Notes under the pieces: model-generated
Databases searched by the model: none
The model's input: the letters and a program-made list of their open reading frames with translations, nothing else
What the model was told of the DNA's origin: nothing
DNA from: Bradyrhizobium liaoningense
GTDB taxonomy: Bacteria > Pseudomonadota > Alphaproteobacteria > Rhizobiales > Xanthobacteraceae
Assembly (NCBI RefSeq): GCF_018130785.1
Contig: NZ_JAFCJT010000003.1
Coordinates: 310,001-374,000, forward strand
DNA length: 64,000 nt
Direction of reading: 5' to 3'
Shown: positions 10,102-19,134 of the stretch, in pieces
How the letters are laid out: each line of letters opens with the position of its first letter
Numbering within the stretch: position 1 is the stretch's first letter
Made by a program: the position numbers and the translations under genes

Positions 10102-10419
10102 ATGGCCGACCCCGAAACACCCGCCACCAATCAGGGGCCCGTGACCATTTCGAGCTCAAGCTCGGAACGGGCACCGATCATCTATTTCGACGGCGCATCC
10201 TGCTTCGGGCACCACAACGGCGCGATCCAGATCGAGCTCGCCGCCAACCTCCTGATGCCGGTCGGCGCCGCCGTCAGGGTCGACGTGGTCCAGACCGCGC
10301 ACTTACGTTGCAGCGTGGCCGCAGCGCTGGCGCTGCGCGAAGCGCTCGACAAGGCGCTCGCAATGTACAAGCAGGGCCAGCAGCAGCCGGCTGAGGTGAT
10401 CCCGACGGTGAAGAACTGA
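10102..10419 (+). CDS. Conserved-looking hypothetical protein
   Basis: A 105-residue protein I do not recognise. It has a polar, Ser-rich N-terminus (about 1-22), then IIYFDGASCFGHHNGAIQIE and an alternating hydrophobic region, with an Ala/Leu helix AAALALREALDKALAMY (about 71-87) near the end. ATG 10102 is preceded by GAGGAG at the right distance; a GTG six bases earlier is also possible. There is no signal peptide or membrane segment. It is followed by a palindromic repeat region and then a convergent amidase. Confidence 0.7.
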   Translation: MADPETPATNQGPVTISSSSSERAPIIYFDGASCFGHHNGAIQIELAANLLMPVGAAVRVDVVQTAHLRCSVAAALALREALDKALAMYKQGQQQPAEVIPTVKN

Positions 10420-10433
10420 CAGTCGCGTTTTGG

Positions 10434-10612
10434 AGGTCGTCTTCGGCCTTCATGGTTCTCGCGGCGACGAGAAGCGTCGTCCGTAGGACGACCGCTTCGC
10501 GGCCTCCTCACCATGAGGGTCTAACGCCTCTCGCCGCGAAACGAGGCCTCATCCCGAGGAGCCCGCCAATGGCGGCCGTCTCGAAGGATGGCCGCAAGCG
10601 CACGGCCCTCCG
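10434..10612. repeat. Palindromic intergenic repeat block
   Basis: The spacer between the hypothetical gene and the convergent amidase holds several short inverted repeats. GCGTCGTCCGTAGGACGACCGC gives a hairpin near 10474-10495, and the CTCATCCCGAGGAGCCCGCC...GGCGGCC-GTCTCGAAGGATG unit near 10548-10590 is the 'cctgaggagc...tctcgaaggatg' type common in Bradyrhizobium spacers. No gene is seen here. Confidence 0.6.
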
Positions 10613-10629
10613 AAACGAGTAACTTCGCC

Positions 10630-12099
10630 TCAGCCCACATGCACCTTCGGCTTCTTGCCGCCGTTCCACTTGCCGTCGAGCGCGCGCTCGATCTGGGCGG
10701 CGAGTTGCAGCAAGAGGCCGTCATTGGCCTGTTTGGCAATGGCCTGGATCCCGAGCGGCAGGCCGTGCTGTTGCGACGCCATCGGCATCGAGATCGCCGG
10801 CATGCCGCAGAGATTGGCGAGCGGCGTGAAGGCGAAGAAGCGCCAGAGATTGCCGAACCAGTCCAGCACATCGGGATTGTCGGAGATGGTGAGGTATTCT
10901 TTCGTGCCGACCTTCGGCGTCGGCAGTGCGGTGATCGGCGTCAGGATCACATCCCACTGCTCGAAGAAGCTGCCGAAGCCGCGCGAGGTCGTGTTGAACA
11001 CGCCTTGCATCTTGGCGCGCTCGGCGAAGGTTGTGTGGCGGCCGGCTTCCCAGATCCTGATGTTCATGGGCTCGATCAGATCTTCCGGCGGCTTCTCCAA
11101 TCCGCGCGCGGCGAGCATGTTGGAGATCACCACGGCAAAATTCGAGATGTAGCAGGTGGTCTGCGCCGCGAAGGCGGCGCGGAAATCGAGCTCGGGCAGC
11201 GCGTAGTCGACGTGATGGCCGAGGCCCTCGAGGAAGCGGCCGGTCTTCTCCAACTCGGCGGCGATCTCTGGCGTCGCGGTGTAATCGCCCCAGGTGTGCG
11301 ACAGCGCGATGCGAAGCTTTGACGGATCGCGCTTGATCATTTCGGAATACGGCTGCGCCGTGGTCCAGAACGGCATGAACTCGCCGGGCGCAGGTCCCCG
11401 GGCATGATCGACGAAGGCGGCGGTGTCGCGCACCGAGCGCGACTGGCAGCCCTGAATCGAGACGAGGCCGGTGAGATCCGACATGTGCGGCGCCAGCGAG
11501 AACACGCCGCGCGACACCTTCAGGCCGATATTGCCGTTGACGCCGGCGGGAATGCGGATCGAGCCGCCGCCGTCGGTCGCATGCGCGATCGGCACAACGC
11601 CGGCTGCGACCATCGCCGCGCTGCCTGCCGACGAGCCACAGGTGGTGTAGTCGGTATTCCATGGGTTGCGCGTGACATAGACGGCGGGATTGTCGGCCGA
11701 GCTGCACACGCCGAACTCCGGCGTCGTGGTGCGTCCGATCAGGTTGAGGCCGGCCTGGCGGAATTTACCAGTCAGGAACGTGTCGGCGCTCGCGCGATTG
11801 CCGCGCATCAGGAGCGAGCCCATCTCCTGGAGCCGGCCCTTCATGGTCGGTCCGAGGTCCTTCATCAGGAACGGCAGGCCGGCAAACGGGCCGGCGAGAT
11901 TGGCGCCGTCCTTGGCCGGATCGGCTATCACGTCCTCGAACAGCTCGACCACGCCGGACAGTGCCGGATTGACCTTGGCCACGCCCGCGGCGGCCTGGCG
12001 CGCCAGTTCCTTCGCCGCCAGCTCGCCCTTGCGGACGCGCGCCGCGAGGCCAACGCCATCGTGCTGCGCCCATTCATTCCAGCTCATCGGCAAAGTCAT
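10630..12099 (-). CDS. Amidase (amidase signature family)
   Basis: A 489-residue amidase-signature hydrolase. The Ser-cisSer-Lys triad is visible: Lys in LPFLMKDLG (about residue 80), cis-Ser in CGSSAGSAA (about 155) and nucleophile Ser in DGGGSIRIPA (about 180). The C-terminal GMPAISMPMASQQHGLPLGIQ is typical. The order of motifs and length recall 6-aminohexanoate cyclic dimer hydrolase-like amidases. It lies 108 bases downstream of a cyanuric acid amidohydrolase on the same strand, so a role in ring-opened triazine or biuret-type amides, as for AtzE, is possible but not shown. Substrate is undetermined. Confidence 0.9.
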   Translation of the reverse strand: MTLPMSWNEWAQHDGVGLAARVRKGELAAKELARQAAAGVAKVNPALSGVVELFEDVIADPAKDGANLAGPFAGLPFLMKDLGPTMKGRLQEMGSLLMRGNRASADTFLTGKFRQAGLNLIGRTTTPEFGVCSSADNPAVYVTRNPWNTDYTTCGSSAGSAAMVAAGVVPIAHATDGGGSIRIPAGVNGNIGLKVSRGVFSLAPHMSDLTGLVSIQGCQSRSVRDTAAFVDHARGPAPGEFMPFWTTAQPYSEMIKRDPSKLRIALSHTWGDYTATPEIAAELEKTGRFLEGLGHHVDYALPELDFRAAFAAQTTCYISNFAVVISNMLAARGLEKPPEDLIEPMNIRIWEAGRHTTFAERAKMQGVFNTTSRGFGSFFEQWDVILTPITALPTPKVGTKEYLTISDNPDVLDWFGNLWRFFAFTPLANLCGMPAISMPMASQQHGLPLGIQAIAKQANDGLLLQLAAQIERALDGKWNGGKKPKVHVG

Positions 12100-12207
12100 G
12101 AAGTCAAGTCCCCTTAGGTGCGACGCCAGCTTTTTCGCAAGGGCCCGCGTGAATCAACTGAGCCGGCGCGAAGGGCAGGGTTGCGCCGGGTGGAGAGGTC
12201 GGCGTCA

Positions 12208-13314
12208 TTAAGACAGCCGCGCGATGACCGCAACCGGCCCGCCGCCGGCAGGCCCCTGATGCTCGGCGCCGCCGGAGACATAGACCGCGCCGGTGCCGGC
12301 GAGGCCGGCGATCAGGCCGCCGACGGCTGCGCGGGCGTGGCGCGTCGAGCTGATGTCGGTATCCTCCAGCATGGTGTGGCGGAAGCCGCGCACGCTGCCG
12401 TTCGGCGAGGCCTCGGCCTTGACGAAGACGTTGACGAACTCGCGGCCTTCGGTGGTTTGCGGCGCGGCGCCAAGCCCGACGCCGTTCAACGCCGATATCA
12501 CCGCCGGGGCATCGATGGCATCGTTCATCACGGCGTGTCCGATCTCGAATTGGCTCACTGAGGACGCCGAGTTGCCGAGCACGATCACGACGTTATGCAT
12601 CAGCTCGATCCCTGACGAGGTGGACGCAACCGACGAGAACAGATCGTAGCGCCTCAGCACGTCGTCGTCGCGGATATCGGCAGCGATCTCGCCGAGCGCG
12701 ACCGCGACCCCAAGCGCGGAGGCGCCGCGAGAATAGGCCATCGAGCTGTAGGCGCTGGTCGTGGCCGTCTTGTTGCCGCGCGCGTTTGCTGCTTCGACGC
12801 GGTCGCTGGTGAGCAGCGGGCATTTGATCTGCACGAAATGGACGTCGGCGGGATCGGTGATGCCGGCATCCTCCATCGCTGCAGTCACCGCCTTGGCCGT
12901 TTCCATGATCTGTGCGGAGCGGCCGATCTCTTCGGGCAAGAAGTCCCGCGTGTGCGCCATGCCGATGCTCAAGCGCTTGCCGGACATGCCTGCCGGGCGC
13001 TCAGCCTCGCGCCGCGTGAACACCGTGATATGCGGGCTGAGCACGCCTTCGGTGCCTCCCGACATCACGAAGGCGATGCGCTGCTCGACCGCCGCTGGCG
13101 AAAGGCCGAGTTCCGGCGCCAGCGCCGTGCACAACGCAGCAACGGCATATTCCCGCGTAAAATCGTTGACGCCGCCATTGCCTTCGGTCTTGCCGAGGAT
13201 GGCCAAAATCGTTGTCGGGTCGATCGTGCCGGAGCCGATCATGGCCATGAGGCCGGAGACGTCGCCGGGGCCGGTGGTGGCGATCTTGAAGACGCCGACC
13301 GATGCTGTCCGCAT
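12208..13314 (-). CDS. Cyanuric acid amidohydrolase (ring-opening amidohydrolase, AtzD/TrzD family)
   Basis: A 368-residue protein showing the three-fold pseudo-repeat of the AtzD/TrzD/barbiturase family. Each third has a conserved block: GKTEGNGGVND (about 41-51) with SGGTEGVLSPH (about 84-94); FVQIKCPLLTSDRV with YSRGASALG and SSVASTSSGIEL; and FVKAEASPNGSVRG with YVSGGAEHQGPAGGGP at the C-terminus. These carry the family's three Ser-Lys pairs. The enzyme opens the cyanuric acid ring to carboxybiuret, releasing nitrogen for growth. I chose ATG 13314, which has CGAGGAC upstream; the frame is open to 13353. The amidase gene follows on the same strand. Barbiturase is the alternative assignment, but the motifs look closer to AtzD. 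Confidence 0.9.
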   Translation of the reverse strand: MRTASVGVFKIATTGPGDVSGLMAMIGSGTIDPTTILAILGKTEGNGGVNDFTREYAVAALCTALAPELGLSPAAVEQRIAFVMSGGTEGVLSPHITVFTRREAERPAGMSGKRLSIGMAHTRDFLPEEIGRSAQIMETAKAVTAAMEDAGITDPADVHFVQIKCPLLTSDRVEAANARGNKTATTSAYSSMAYSRGASALGVAVALGEIAADIRDDDVLRRYDLFSSVASTSSGIELMHNVVIVLGNSASSVSQFEIGHAVMNDAIDAPAVISALNGVGLGAAPQTTEGREFVNVFVKAEASPNGSVRGFRHTMLEDTDISSTRHARAAVGGLIAGLAGTGAVYVSGGAEHQGPAGGGPVAVIARLS

Positions 13315-13651
13315 TGCAGTCCTCGTGTGGAGTTCGATGGTCCGGCGGGTCAACCAGCCGTGGAACGGAGGCGCATGTCAAGGTGCACGCGATGTCCTCT
13401 CACCGTCACCCTGAGGTGCGGGCGAAGCGAGCCTCGAAGGGCGACGGATCGGCCATTTTTGGTTTCCCGCGACGCAAGAGAGAAGCCGACGGCATCCCAC
13501 GAATGTGGCGAGATCGCATCGGGTCAACAAAAAAATCCTCTGTCGACGGTTGCGCGCCGCACCTTGATGAATCAACCTCGGTTGGTCCATAAGCGGCGTC
13601 CCGCGGCCGGATTTCGGTTTGCGTCGCGTGCTAGGATAGAGGGAATCTCGC
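13315..13651. other. 337-base divergent spacer with a REP-like repeat
   Basis: The gap between the divergent amidohydrolase and tex genes must hold both promoters. A REP-like element lies at 13403-13447. No ORF with plausible start signal and composition was seen. The long minus-strand frame here runs over the repeat and is rejected. Confidence 0.5.
13403..13447. repeat. REP-like palindrome, CCGTCACCCTGAGG family
   Basis: CCGTCACCCTGAGGTGC ... GCCTCGAAGGGCGACGG forms an imperfect hairpin. Related copies occur at 30463-30511 and 35843-35887 in this window, each with identical outer arms and a variable loop. Confidence 0.8.
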
Positions 13652-15988
13652 GTGGCAAATATCAACCAGAAAATTGCGCAGGAGCTTGGGGTTCGGGCCG
13701 AGCAGGTCGAGGCGACGGTGGCGTTGCTCGACGGCGGTGCCACGGTTCCCTTCATCGCCCGCTACCGCAAGGAAGCGACCGGTGCGCTCGACGACGCGCA
13801 ATTGCGCACCCTGGAGGAGCGCCTGGGCTATTTGCGCGAGCTCGAAGACCGCCGCAAGGCCATCCTCGAATCAGTTCGCGAGCAGGGCAAGCTCGATGCC
13901 GCGCTGGAAGCCTCCATTCTCGCCGCCGACAGCAAGGCGCGCCTCGAAGACATCTATCTGCCGTTCAAGCCGAAGCGCCGCACCAAGGCCGAGATCGCCA
14001 AGGAAGCCGGGCTCGAGCCGCTCGCCAATCAGCTGATGGCAGAGTCCGGCAACGATCCGAAGGTGGTCGCCGAAGCCTATGTCAACGCCGAGAAGGGCGT
14101 TGCGGATGCCGCTGCCGCGCTCGATGGCGCGCGCGCCATCCTGGTCGAGCGCTTCGACGAGGACGCCGACCTGATCGGTTCGCTTCGCGAGGAGATGTGG
14201 ACCAACGCGCGCATGGCCTCCAAGGTGCGTGACGGCAAGAAAACCGAGGGCGAGAAATTCGCCGACTATTTCGAGTTCTCCGAGCCGCTGACGAAGCTCC
14301 CGTCGCACCGCATCCTCGCGATGTTCCGCGGCGAGAAGGAAGAGATCCTCGATCTCCAGATCCAGGCCGAGGCCGAAGCGCCGCCGCCGGGCGTGCCGAG
14401 CGCTTATGAATTGAAGATCATGAAGCGGTTCGGCATCGCCGACCTCAAGCGCGCCGGCGATCGCTGGCTGATCGACACCGTGCGCTGGGCCTGGCGTACC
14501 AAGATCCAGGTGCATCTCAACATCGACTTGCGCATGCGGCTGTGGAACGCGGCGGAGACCGAGGCCGTGCGCGTGTTCGCCTCCAATTTGCGCGACCTGC
14601 TGCTCGCGGCACCCGCCGGCACCCGCGTCACCATGGGCCTCGATCCCGGCTACCGCACCGGCGTCAAGGTCGCCGTCACCGATGCGACCGGCAAGGTTGT
14701 CGATACCGCCGTGATCTATCCGCACGAGCCGCAGCGGCAGTGGAACGAGTCGCTCGCGATCCTCGGCAAGCTCGCGCTGAAGCATCGCGTCGAGCTGATC
14801 GCGATCGGCAACGGCACCGCCTCGCGCGAGACCGACAAGCTCGCGGCCGATCTCCTCAAGGGTCTCGCCGAGCTGAAGATGTCCAAGATCGTGGTGTCGG
14901 AAGCCGGCGCGTCGGTCTATTCGGCCTCGGCTTTCGCCTCGGAGGAATTGCCGGGTCTCGACGTCACCCTGCGCGGTGCGGTCTCGATCGCGCGGCGGCT
15001 CCAGGACCCGCTCGCCGAACTCGTCAAGATCGAGCCCAAGGCGATCGGCGTCGGCCAGTATCAGCATGACCTCGGCCAGGCCAAGCTCGCAAAATCGCTC
15101 GATGCCGTGGTCGAAGACTGCGTGAACGCCGTTGGCGTCGACGTCAACACCGCATCGGCACCGCTCCTTGCGCGCGTGTCGGGCGTCGGCTCGGGACTCG
15201 CGCAGAGCATTGTGGCGCACCGTGACGCCAACGGCCCGTTCAAGTCGCGCAAGGCACTGAAGGAGGTGCCGCGCCTCGGCCCGAAGGCGTTCGAGCAGTG
15301 TGCCGGCTTCCTGCGCATCCTCGGCGGCGAGGACCCGCTCGACGCCTCCGGCGTGCATCCTGAAGCCTATCCCGTGGTGCGCCGTATTCTCGCGGCCACC
15401 AAGAGCGACATCAAGGCACTGATCGGCAGCAGCGACATCGTCCGCACGCTGAAGCCGAAGGATTTCGTCGACGAGACCTTTGGTCTGCCGACCGTCACCG
15501 ACATCCTGCGCGAGCTCGAGAAGCCCGGCCGCGACCCGCGTCCGGCGTTCAAGGCTGCCGTGTTCAAGGAGGGCGTCGAGGAGATCAAGCATCTCCAGAA
15601 GGGCATGATCCTCGAGGGCACCGTGACCAACGTTGCCGCCTTCGGCGCCTTCGTCGATATCGGCGTGCACCAGGACGGCCTGGTTCACATCTCGGCGATG
15701 TCCAGGAACTACATCAAGGATCCGCGCGAGGTGGTGAAGCCCGGCGACATCGTCAAGGTGAAGGTGCTGGACTTCGAGGTCGCCCGCAAGCGCATCTCGC
15801 TGACATTGCGCCTCGACGACGAGGTCGGCGCCAAGAAGGACGCGCCCGGCATGCAGCGGGATAACGGCTCGCGAAACCCGGCGCGCATGACGTCGTCGGC
15901 CCCGCGCAACCAGGAATCTTCCGGTGGTGGTGCACTCGCCGAAGCCATGCGCCGCGCGGCGGAGAAGAACAACGGCAAGCGGGCGTGA
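13652..15988 (+). CDS. tex: Tex, RNA-binding transcription accessory protein
   Basis: A 778-residue Tex protein. The helical N-domain has [20 protein letters not shown] (about 30-49), followed by the YqgF/RNase H-like domain starting [18 protein letters not shown] (about 328-345), helix-hairpin-helix segments (about 505-560, with [16 protein letters not shown] and [10 protein letters not shown]), and a C-terminal S1 domain ([20 protein letters not shown] from about 651). The tail is Ser/Asn/Arg rich. Tex binds nucleic acid and affects transcription and toxin gene expression. The start is GTG 13652. It stands alone, with a hairpin just after the stop. Confidence 0.97.
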   Translation: MANINQKIAQELGVRAEQVEATVALLDGGATVPFIARYRKEATGALDDAQLRTLEERLGYLRELEDRRKAILESVREQGKLDAALEASILAADSKARLEDIYLPFKPKRRTKAEIAKEAGLEPLANQLMAESGNDPKVVAEAYVNAEKGVADAAAALDGARAILVERFDEDADLIGSLREEMWTNARMASKVRDGKKTEGEKFADYFEFSEPLTKLPSHRILAMFRGEKEEILDLQIQAEAEAPPPGVPSAYELKIMKRFGIADLKRAGDRWLIDTVRWAWRTKIQVHLNIDLRMRLWNAAETEAVRVFASNLRDLLLAAPAGTRVTMGLDPGYRTGVKVAVTDATGKVVDTAVIYPHEPQRQWNESLAILGKLALKHRVELIAIGNGTASRETDKLAADLLKGLAELKMSKIVVSEAGASVYSASAFASEELPGLDVTLRGAVSIARRLQDPLAELVKIEPKAIGVGQYQHDLGQAKLAKSLDAVVEDCVNAVGVDVNTASAPLLARVSGVGSGLAQSIVAHRDANGPFKSRKALKEVPRLGPKAFEQCAGFLRILGGEDPLDASGVHPEAYPVVRRILAATKSDIKALIGSSDIVRTLKPKDFVDETFGLPTVTDILRELEKPGRDPRPAFKAAVFKEGVEEIKHLQKGMILEGTVTNVAAFGAFVDIGVHQDGLVHISAMSRNYIKDPREVVKPGDIVKVKVLDFEVARKRISLTLRLDDEVGAKKDAPGMQRDNGSRNPARMTSSAPRNQESSGGGALAEAMRRAAEKNNGKRA

Positions 15989-16319
15989 TACTTGAACCTC
16001 TCCCCGCTCTTTGCGGGGAGAGGCCGGATAGCGCTAGCGATCCGGGCGAGAGGCAAGGCATGCGGTTGACCGGATCAAAGGTTCCTCCGGCTCGTAAGCT
16101 GATGGTGCACGGGACAAGCGTTGCGATCACTTTTTAGATTGCACTCGCGGATGCAGCCCCTCTCCCCGTCAGAACGGGGCCAGGGAACGAAAGAGCGTTC
16201 GTCCCTAACACCTGCGTCAGAATCTGGCGCGTTTGTAAGTTGAAGGTGCCTGTCCCTTCCTCTCATCTGATCCTCCTCGCGCGGCAGAAAGATCGCCGCG
16301 CAGCACGGAGGATGCTTCG
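15989..16319. other. 331-base spacer with hairpins
   Basis: After tex there is a perfect 11-bp stem CCTCTCCCCGC / GCGGGGAGAGG (15997-16007 and 16013-16023) with a 5-base loop, which may end tex transcription although no T tract follows. A second CCTCTCCCC unit appears near 16160. These are short repeats typical of these genomes. The rest presumably carries the promoter for the Gly-rich protein; no gene is seen. Confidence 0.55.
15997..16023 (+). terminator. Hairpin after tex
   Basis: A perfect 11-bp GC-rich stem with a TCTTT loop directly follows the tex stop. It lacks the T run of a standard intrinsic terminator, so it may be a repeat element or mRNA-stabilising hairpin instead. Confidence 0.4.
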
Positions 16320-16895
16320 ATGGACAACAAGCTTCTCAAGGGCGTCACCGCGGTGACGCTCGCCGCAATGATGGCGCTCGCTTCACCCGTACTTGCCCGT
16401 GGCGGCGGCGGTGGCGGAGGGCATGGCGGTGGCGGCTTCGGCGGTGGTGGCTTCGGCGGCGGCCATGGCGGCTTTGGCGGTGGCGGGCATTTCGGTGGCG
16501 GCGGAATGCATGCGGGCGGCTTCGGCGGCATGCGCGCGGGTGGCTTCGGCGGCATGGGTGGCGCGCGCTTTGCTGGCGGCCCGGGCTTCGGTGGAGCACG
16601 CTTCGCCGGTTCGCCAATGGCCGCCCGCGCTGCCATGGGGCCGCGCTTTGTCGGTGCACCATTGGCGACCCGCGCCGCTTTCGGCCCGCGGTTTGCTGGC
16701 CCGGGCTGGCACGGCAGGCCGTTCGTCGGCCGCCACGCCTTCTTCTTCCGGCATCACCGCTTCAACCGGTTCGCTTTCGTCGGCGCGCCGTTCTTCTATG
16801 CCAACTATGCCAACTATTACGACGATGGTTGCTGGCAAAGGAGCTGGACAGCCTATGGGTGGCAATGGGTCAATGTGTGCGGAGACTATTGGTAG
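16320..16895 (+). CDS. Secreted glycine-rich protein
   Basis: A 191-residue protein with a signal peptide (MDNKLLKGVTAVTLAAMMALASPVLA, cleavage expected near residue 26), then a Gly/His/Phe-rich low-complexity region of GGGFGG and GGHGGF repeats (about 27-80). An Ala/Arg/Phe-rich region follows, then an aromatic C-terminal domain (FFYANYANYYDD, WQWVNVCGDYW) with two Cys that could pair. GGAGG stands 8 bases before the start. Function is unknown; similar Gly-rich exported proteins with a C-terminal Cys/Trp motif are common in Bradyrhizobium. Confidence 0.85.
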   Translation: MDNKLLKGVTAVTLAAMMALASPVLARGGGGGGGHGGGGFGGGGFGGGHGGFGGGGHFGGGGMHAGGFGGMRAGGFGGMGGARFAGGPGFGGARFAGSPMAARAAMGPRFVGAPLATRAAFGPRFAGPGWHGRPFVGRHAFFFRHHRFNRFAFVGAPFFYANYANYYDDGCWQRSWTAYGWQWVNVCGDYW

Positions 16896-16922
16896 TCGCA
16901 TCGCGGTACCGCACCATTGTCG

Positions 16923-16979
16923 CGATCGCCACCGGGCGGTTCCGCTCAGCCCCGGAACGGGATAGTCTGGTGGCGATCG
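16923..16979. promoter_or_regulatory. Inverted repeat upstream of the response regulator gene
   Basis: CGATCGCCACC (16923-16933) and its exact complement GGTGGCGATCG (16969-16979) flank 35 bases and end 16 bases before the response-regulator ATG. The spacing is long for a single operator; it could form an mRNA stem or two half-sites. Confidence 0.4.
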
Positions 16980-16995
16980 TCGCGCGGAGTTTTGC

Positions 16996-17688
16996 ATGAC
17001 CGGAGGTCACCGCCGCATTCTGGTCGTCGAGGACGATCCGGAAACCGCAGGCCAGCTCGTCGAGGAACTGACCACCTCGGGCTACGACGTCGATCTTGCC
17101 GCGACGGGTCGTGAAGCCCTGAGCCACGGCGCCGCGCGTGACTATGCCGTGATCACCATCGACCGCATGCTGCCCGACATCGACGGCATCACCGTGATGC
17201 GCCAGTTGCGCGACGACGGCATCGCCGCACCGTTCCTGATCATCTCCGCACTCGGCGAGGTCGACGACCGCGTGCGCGGCTTGCGCGCCGGCGGCGATGA
17301 CTATCTCGTCAAGCCGTTCTCCTTCACCGAATTGCTGGCAAGGCTCGAGGCCCTTGGCCGCCGCAGCGAGACCATTGCCAAGGAAACGATCCTACGGGTC
17401 GGCGATCTCGCCGTCGACCTGATCGCGCGCAACGCCAGCCGGCGCGGCCGGAAAATTCCGCTGCTGCCGCGCGAGTTTCAACTGCTCGAGTATCTCGTCC
17501 GCAACGAGGGCCGCGTCGTCTCCCGGGCGATGCTGCTCCAGCATGTCTGGGACCTGCATTTCGATCCCTCCACCAATATCATCGACGTCTATGTCGGGCG
17601 CGTCCGCCGCAAGGTCGACGATGCCCAGGCCTATCCGCTGATCCATACCATCCGCGGCATCGGATATTGTCTCCGTGCTCCTGGCTAA
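16996..17688 (+). CDS. Two-component response regulator, OmpR family
   Basis: A 230-residue regulator. The receiver domain (about 7-120) has the acidic pair EDDPE (12-16), phospho-acceptor Asp56 in TIDRMLPD, and the signature lysine in YLVKPFS. The C-terminal winged helix (about 135-228) includes REFQLLEYLVRNEGRVVSRAM and NIIDVYVGRVRRKVD. It overlaps the histidine kinase gene by 14 bases, so the pair is translated together. Target genes are unknown; QseB/CopR-type systems have the same architecture. Confidence 0.95.
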   Translation: MTGGHRRILVVEDDPETAGQLVEELTTSGYDVDLAATGREALSHGAARDYAVITIDRMLPDIDGITVMRQLRDDGIAAPFLIISALGEVDDRVRGLRAGGDDYLVKPFSFTELLARLEALGRRSETIAKETILRVGDLAVDLIARNASRRGRKIPLLPREFQLLEYLVRNEGRVVSRAMLLQHVWDLHFDPSTNIIDVYVGRVRRKVDDAQAYPLIHTIRGIGYCLRAPG

Positions 17689-18751
17689 GACGCTCCGCTC
17701 CTCGACCTTCCGTCTGGCGCTGATCGCGATCGCGGTATTCGGCCTGATCGTCGCGGCGATCATGGCCTATGTCTATTTCGGCACAATCGCCTATGTGAAG
17801 AGCCGGGTCGGTGACGCCGGCGATCACAGCGGCTTCACCGCGATGATCGAACTTGCGATGATCGCGGTCGCCGCGCTGCTGGCCGTGCTGGCCGGGCTCG
17901 CGGCCGTGCTGGTGACGCGGCGCACGGTCGGTCGGATCGAGGAGATCAATGCGGCCAGCCGCGCCATCATGCTGTCTGGCCTCGACCGGCGCATTCCCTT
18001 GCGCGGCAGTCACGACGAGTGGGACCGCGTCGCCGAAAACCTCAACCAGATGCTCGACCGCATCGAGACACTCATGGCCGAGGTCAAGCAGGTCAGCGAC
18101 AACGTCGCCCACGATCTGCGCACGCCGCTGACGCGGATGCGCGGCCGGCTGGAAAAGGCCTATCACACCCCGCGAAATGGCGAGGCCGATGCGACGTTGA
18201 TCGGCGACACCATCGCAGATCTCGACGCCGTGCTCGGCATGTTCGCTTCCATCACGCGGATCTCGGAGATTGAAACCCGCGCCCGCCGGAGCGCGTTTCG
18301 CGCGCTGAACCTCACTGAGATTGCCGGCGAGGTCGTCGAGCTCTACGACGCCGCGGCGGAGCAGGTGGCGACCCGCCTCAGCCTTGGCGGCGACCGCGAG
18401 GTGGCGATTACGGGGGACCGCGACCTGCTGTTCGACGCCATCGCCAATCTGGTCGACAACGCGATCAAGCACGGCCGCGCGGGCGGGCAGGTCACCGTGC
18501 TCTGTCGCAGCGCCGGCGGCGGGGCGGTGATCGCGATCGCCGACGATGGTCCGGGCATTCCCTCCGAGGAGCGCGATCACGTGTTCAAGCGCTTCTACCG
18601 GCTCGAACAGAGCCGTTACACGCCGGGCAACGGTCTGGGCTTGAGCCTGGTCGCGGCCGTTGCCGGCCTCCATGGCGCCGGGATTGCGCTGCACGACAAC
18701 GCGCCGGGTCTCACGGTCCGGCTCAGCTTCCCGGCGACATCAACGCAATAG
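17675..18751 (+). CDS. Sensor histidine kinase
   Basis: A 358-residue membrane kinase starting at GTG 17675 inside the end of the regulator gene. Two membrane helices (about 11-35 and 55-80) flank a very short periplasmic loop (about 20 residues). They are followed by a HAMP region (about 80-135), the H box HDLRTPLTRMRGRL with His146, and an ATPase domain with N box NLVDNAIKHG, G1 DDGPGIP and G2 GNGLGLSLV. The small loop suggests sensing within the membrane or via a partner. It partners the OmpR-type regulator upstream. Confidence 0.95.
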   Translation: MLLAKTLRSSTFRLALIAIAVFGLIVAAIMAYVYFGTIAYVKSRVGDAGDHSGFTAMIELAMIAVAALLAVLAGLAAVLVTRRTVGRIEEINAASRAIMLSGLDRRIPLRGSHDEWDRVAENLNQMLDRIETLMAEVKQVSDNVAHDLRTPLTRMRGRLEKAYHTPRNGEADATLIGDTIADLDAVLGMFASITRISEIETRARRSAFRALNLTEIAGEVVELYDAAAEQVATRLSLGGDREVAITGDRDLLFDAIANLVDNAIKHGRAGGQVTVLCRSAGGGAVIAIADDGPGIPSEERDHVFKRFYRLEQSRYTPGNGLGLSLVAAVAGLHGAGIALHDNAPGLTVRLSFPATSTQ

Positions 18752-18762
18752 GGCCGACGGCG

Positions 18763-19134
18763 TCATAGCTCGATCACGCCGCGGCGTGCCGCATGCGCGA
18801 CCGCGTCGGTGCGGCCGGTCGCATCCAGCTTGTCGAGCAGCGAGCCGACGTGGAATTTGACCGTGTGCACGGAAATGCCGAGCTGGCGCGCGATCAGCTT
18901 GTTGGACGCGCCTTCAGCCATCAGCGCCAGGACATCGAGCTCGCGCTGCGTCAGTGCGATGTCTTCCGGCATGCTGCGCGGATCGCGGGCGAGGATCGTC
19001 GCCGTGGCGGCCTCGCCGGGCGCGGCGAGCCGAAGCCCGGCGATGTTGCCGAGCAAGGCCGCCAGGCGATCGGCGAGGGCAGGATCGTCGATCTCCAGGG
19101 CGAGCACGATCTCGGGCGCCTTGTCCGCGCTCAC
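18763..19134 (-). CDS. Short LuxR-type (NarL/FixJ) regulator with reduced receiver
   Basis: A 123-residue protein. The C-terminal LuxR helix-turn-helix is complete (LTQRELDVLALMAEGASNKL then ISVHTVKFHVGSLLDKL, about 62-108). The N-terminal part (about 1-55) looks like the first strands of a receiver (IVLALEIDDPALADRLAALLG), but it is far shorter than a normal receiver and lacks a visible phospho-acceptor Asp block and the conserved Lys. It is therefore probably not regulated by classical phosphorylation. Its ATG overlaps the stop of the upstream HtrA-like gene by four bases, so the two are translationally coupled. Confidence 0.88.
   Translation of the reverse strand: MSADKAPEIVLALEIDDPALADRLAALLGNIAGLRLAAPGEAATATILARDPRSMPEDIALTQRELDVLALMAEGASNKLIARQLGISVHTVKFHVGSLLDKLDATGRTDAVAHAARRGVIEL

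Noticed and set aside
13871..15688. 605-codon minus-strand frame opposite tex
   Set aside because: It is an antisense shadow produced by the G+C-rich third positions of tex; its sequence is His/Arg/Asp-rich with no family motifs, while tex has clear domains.
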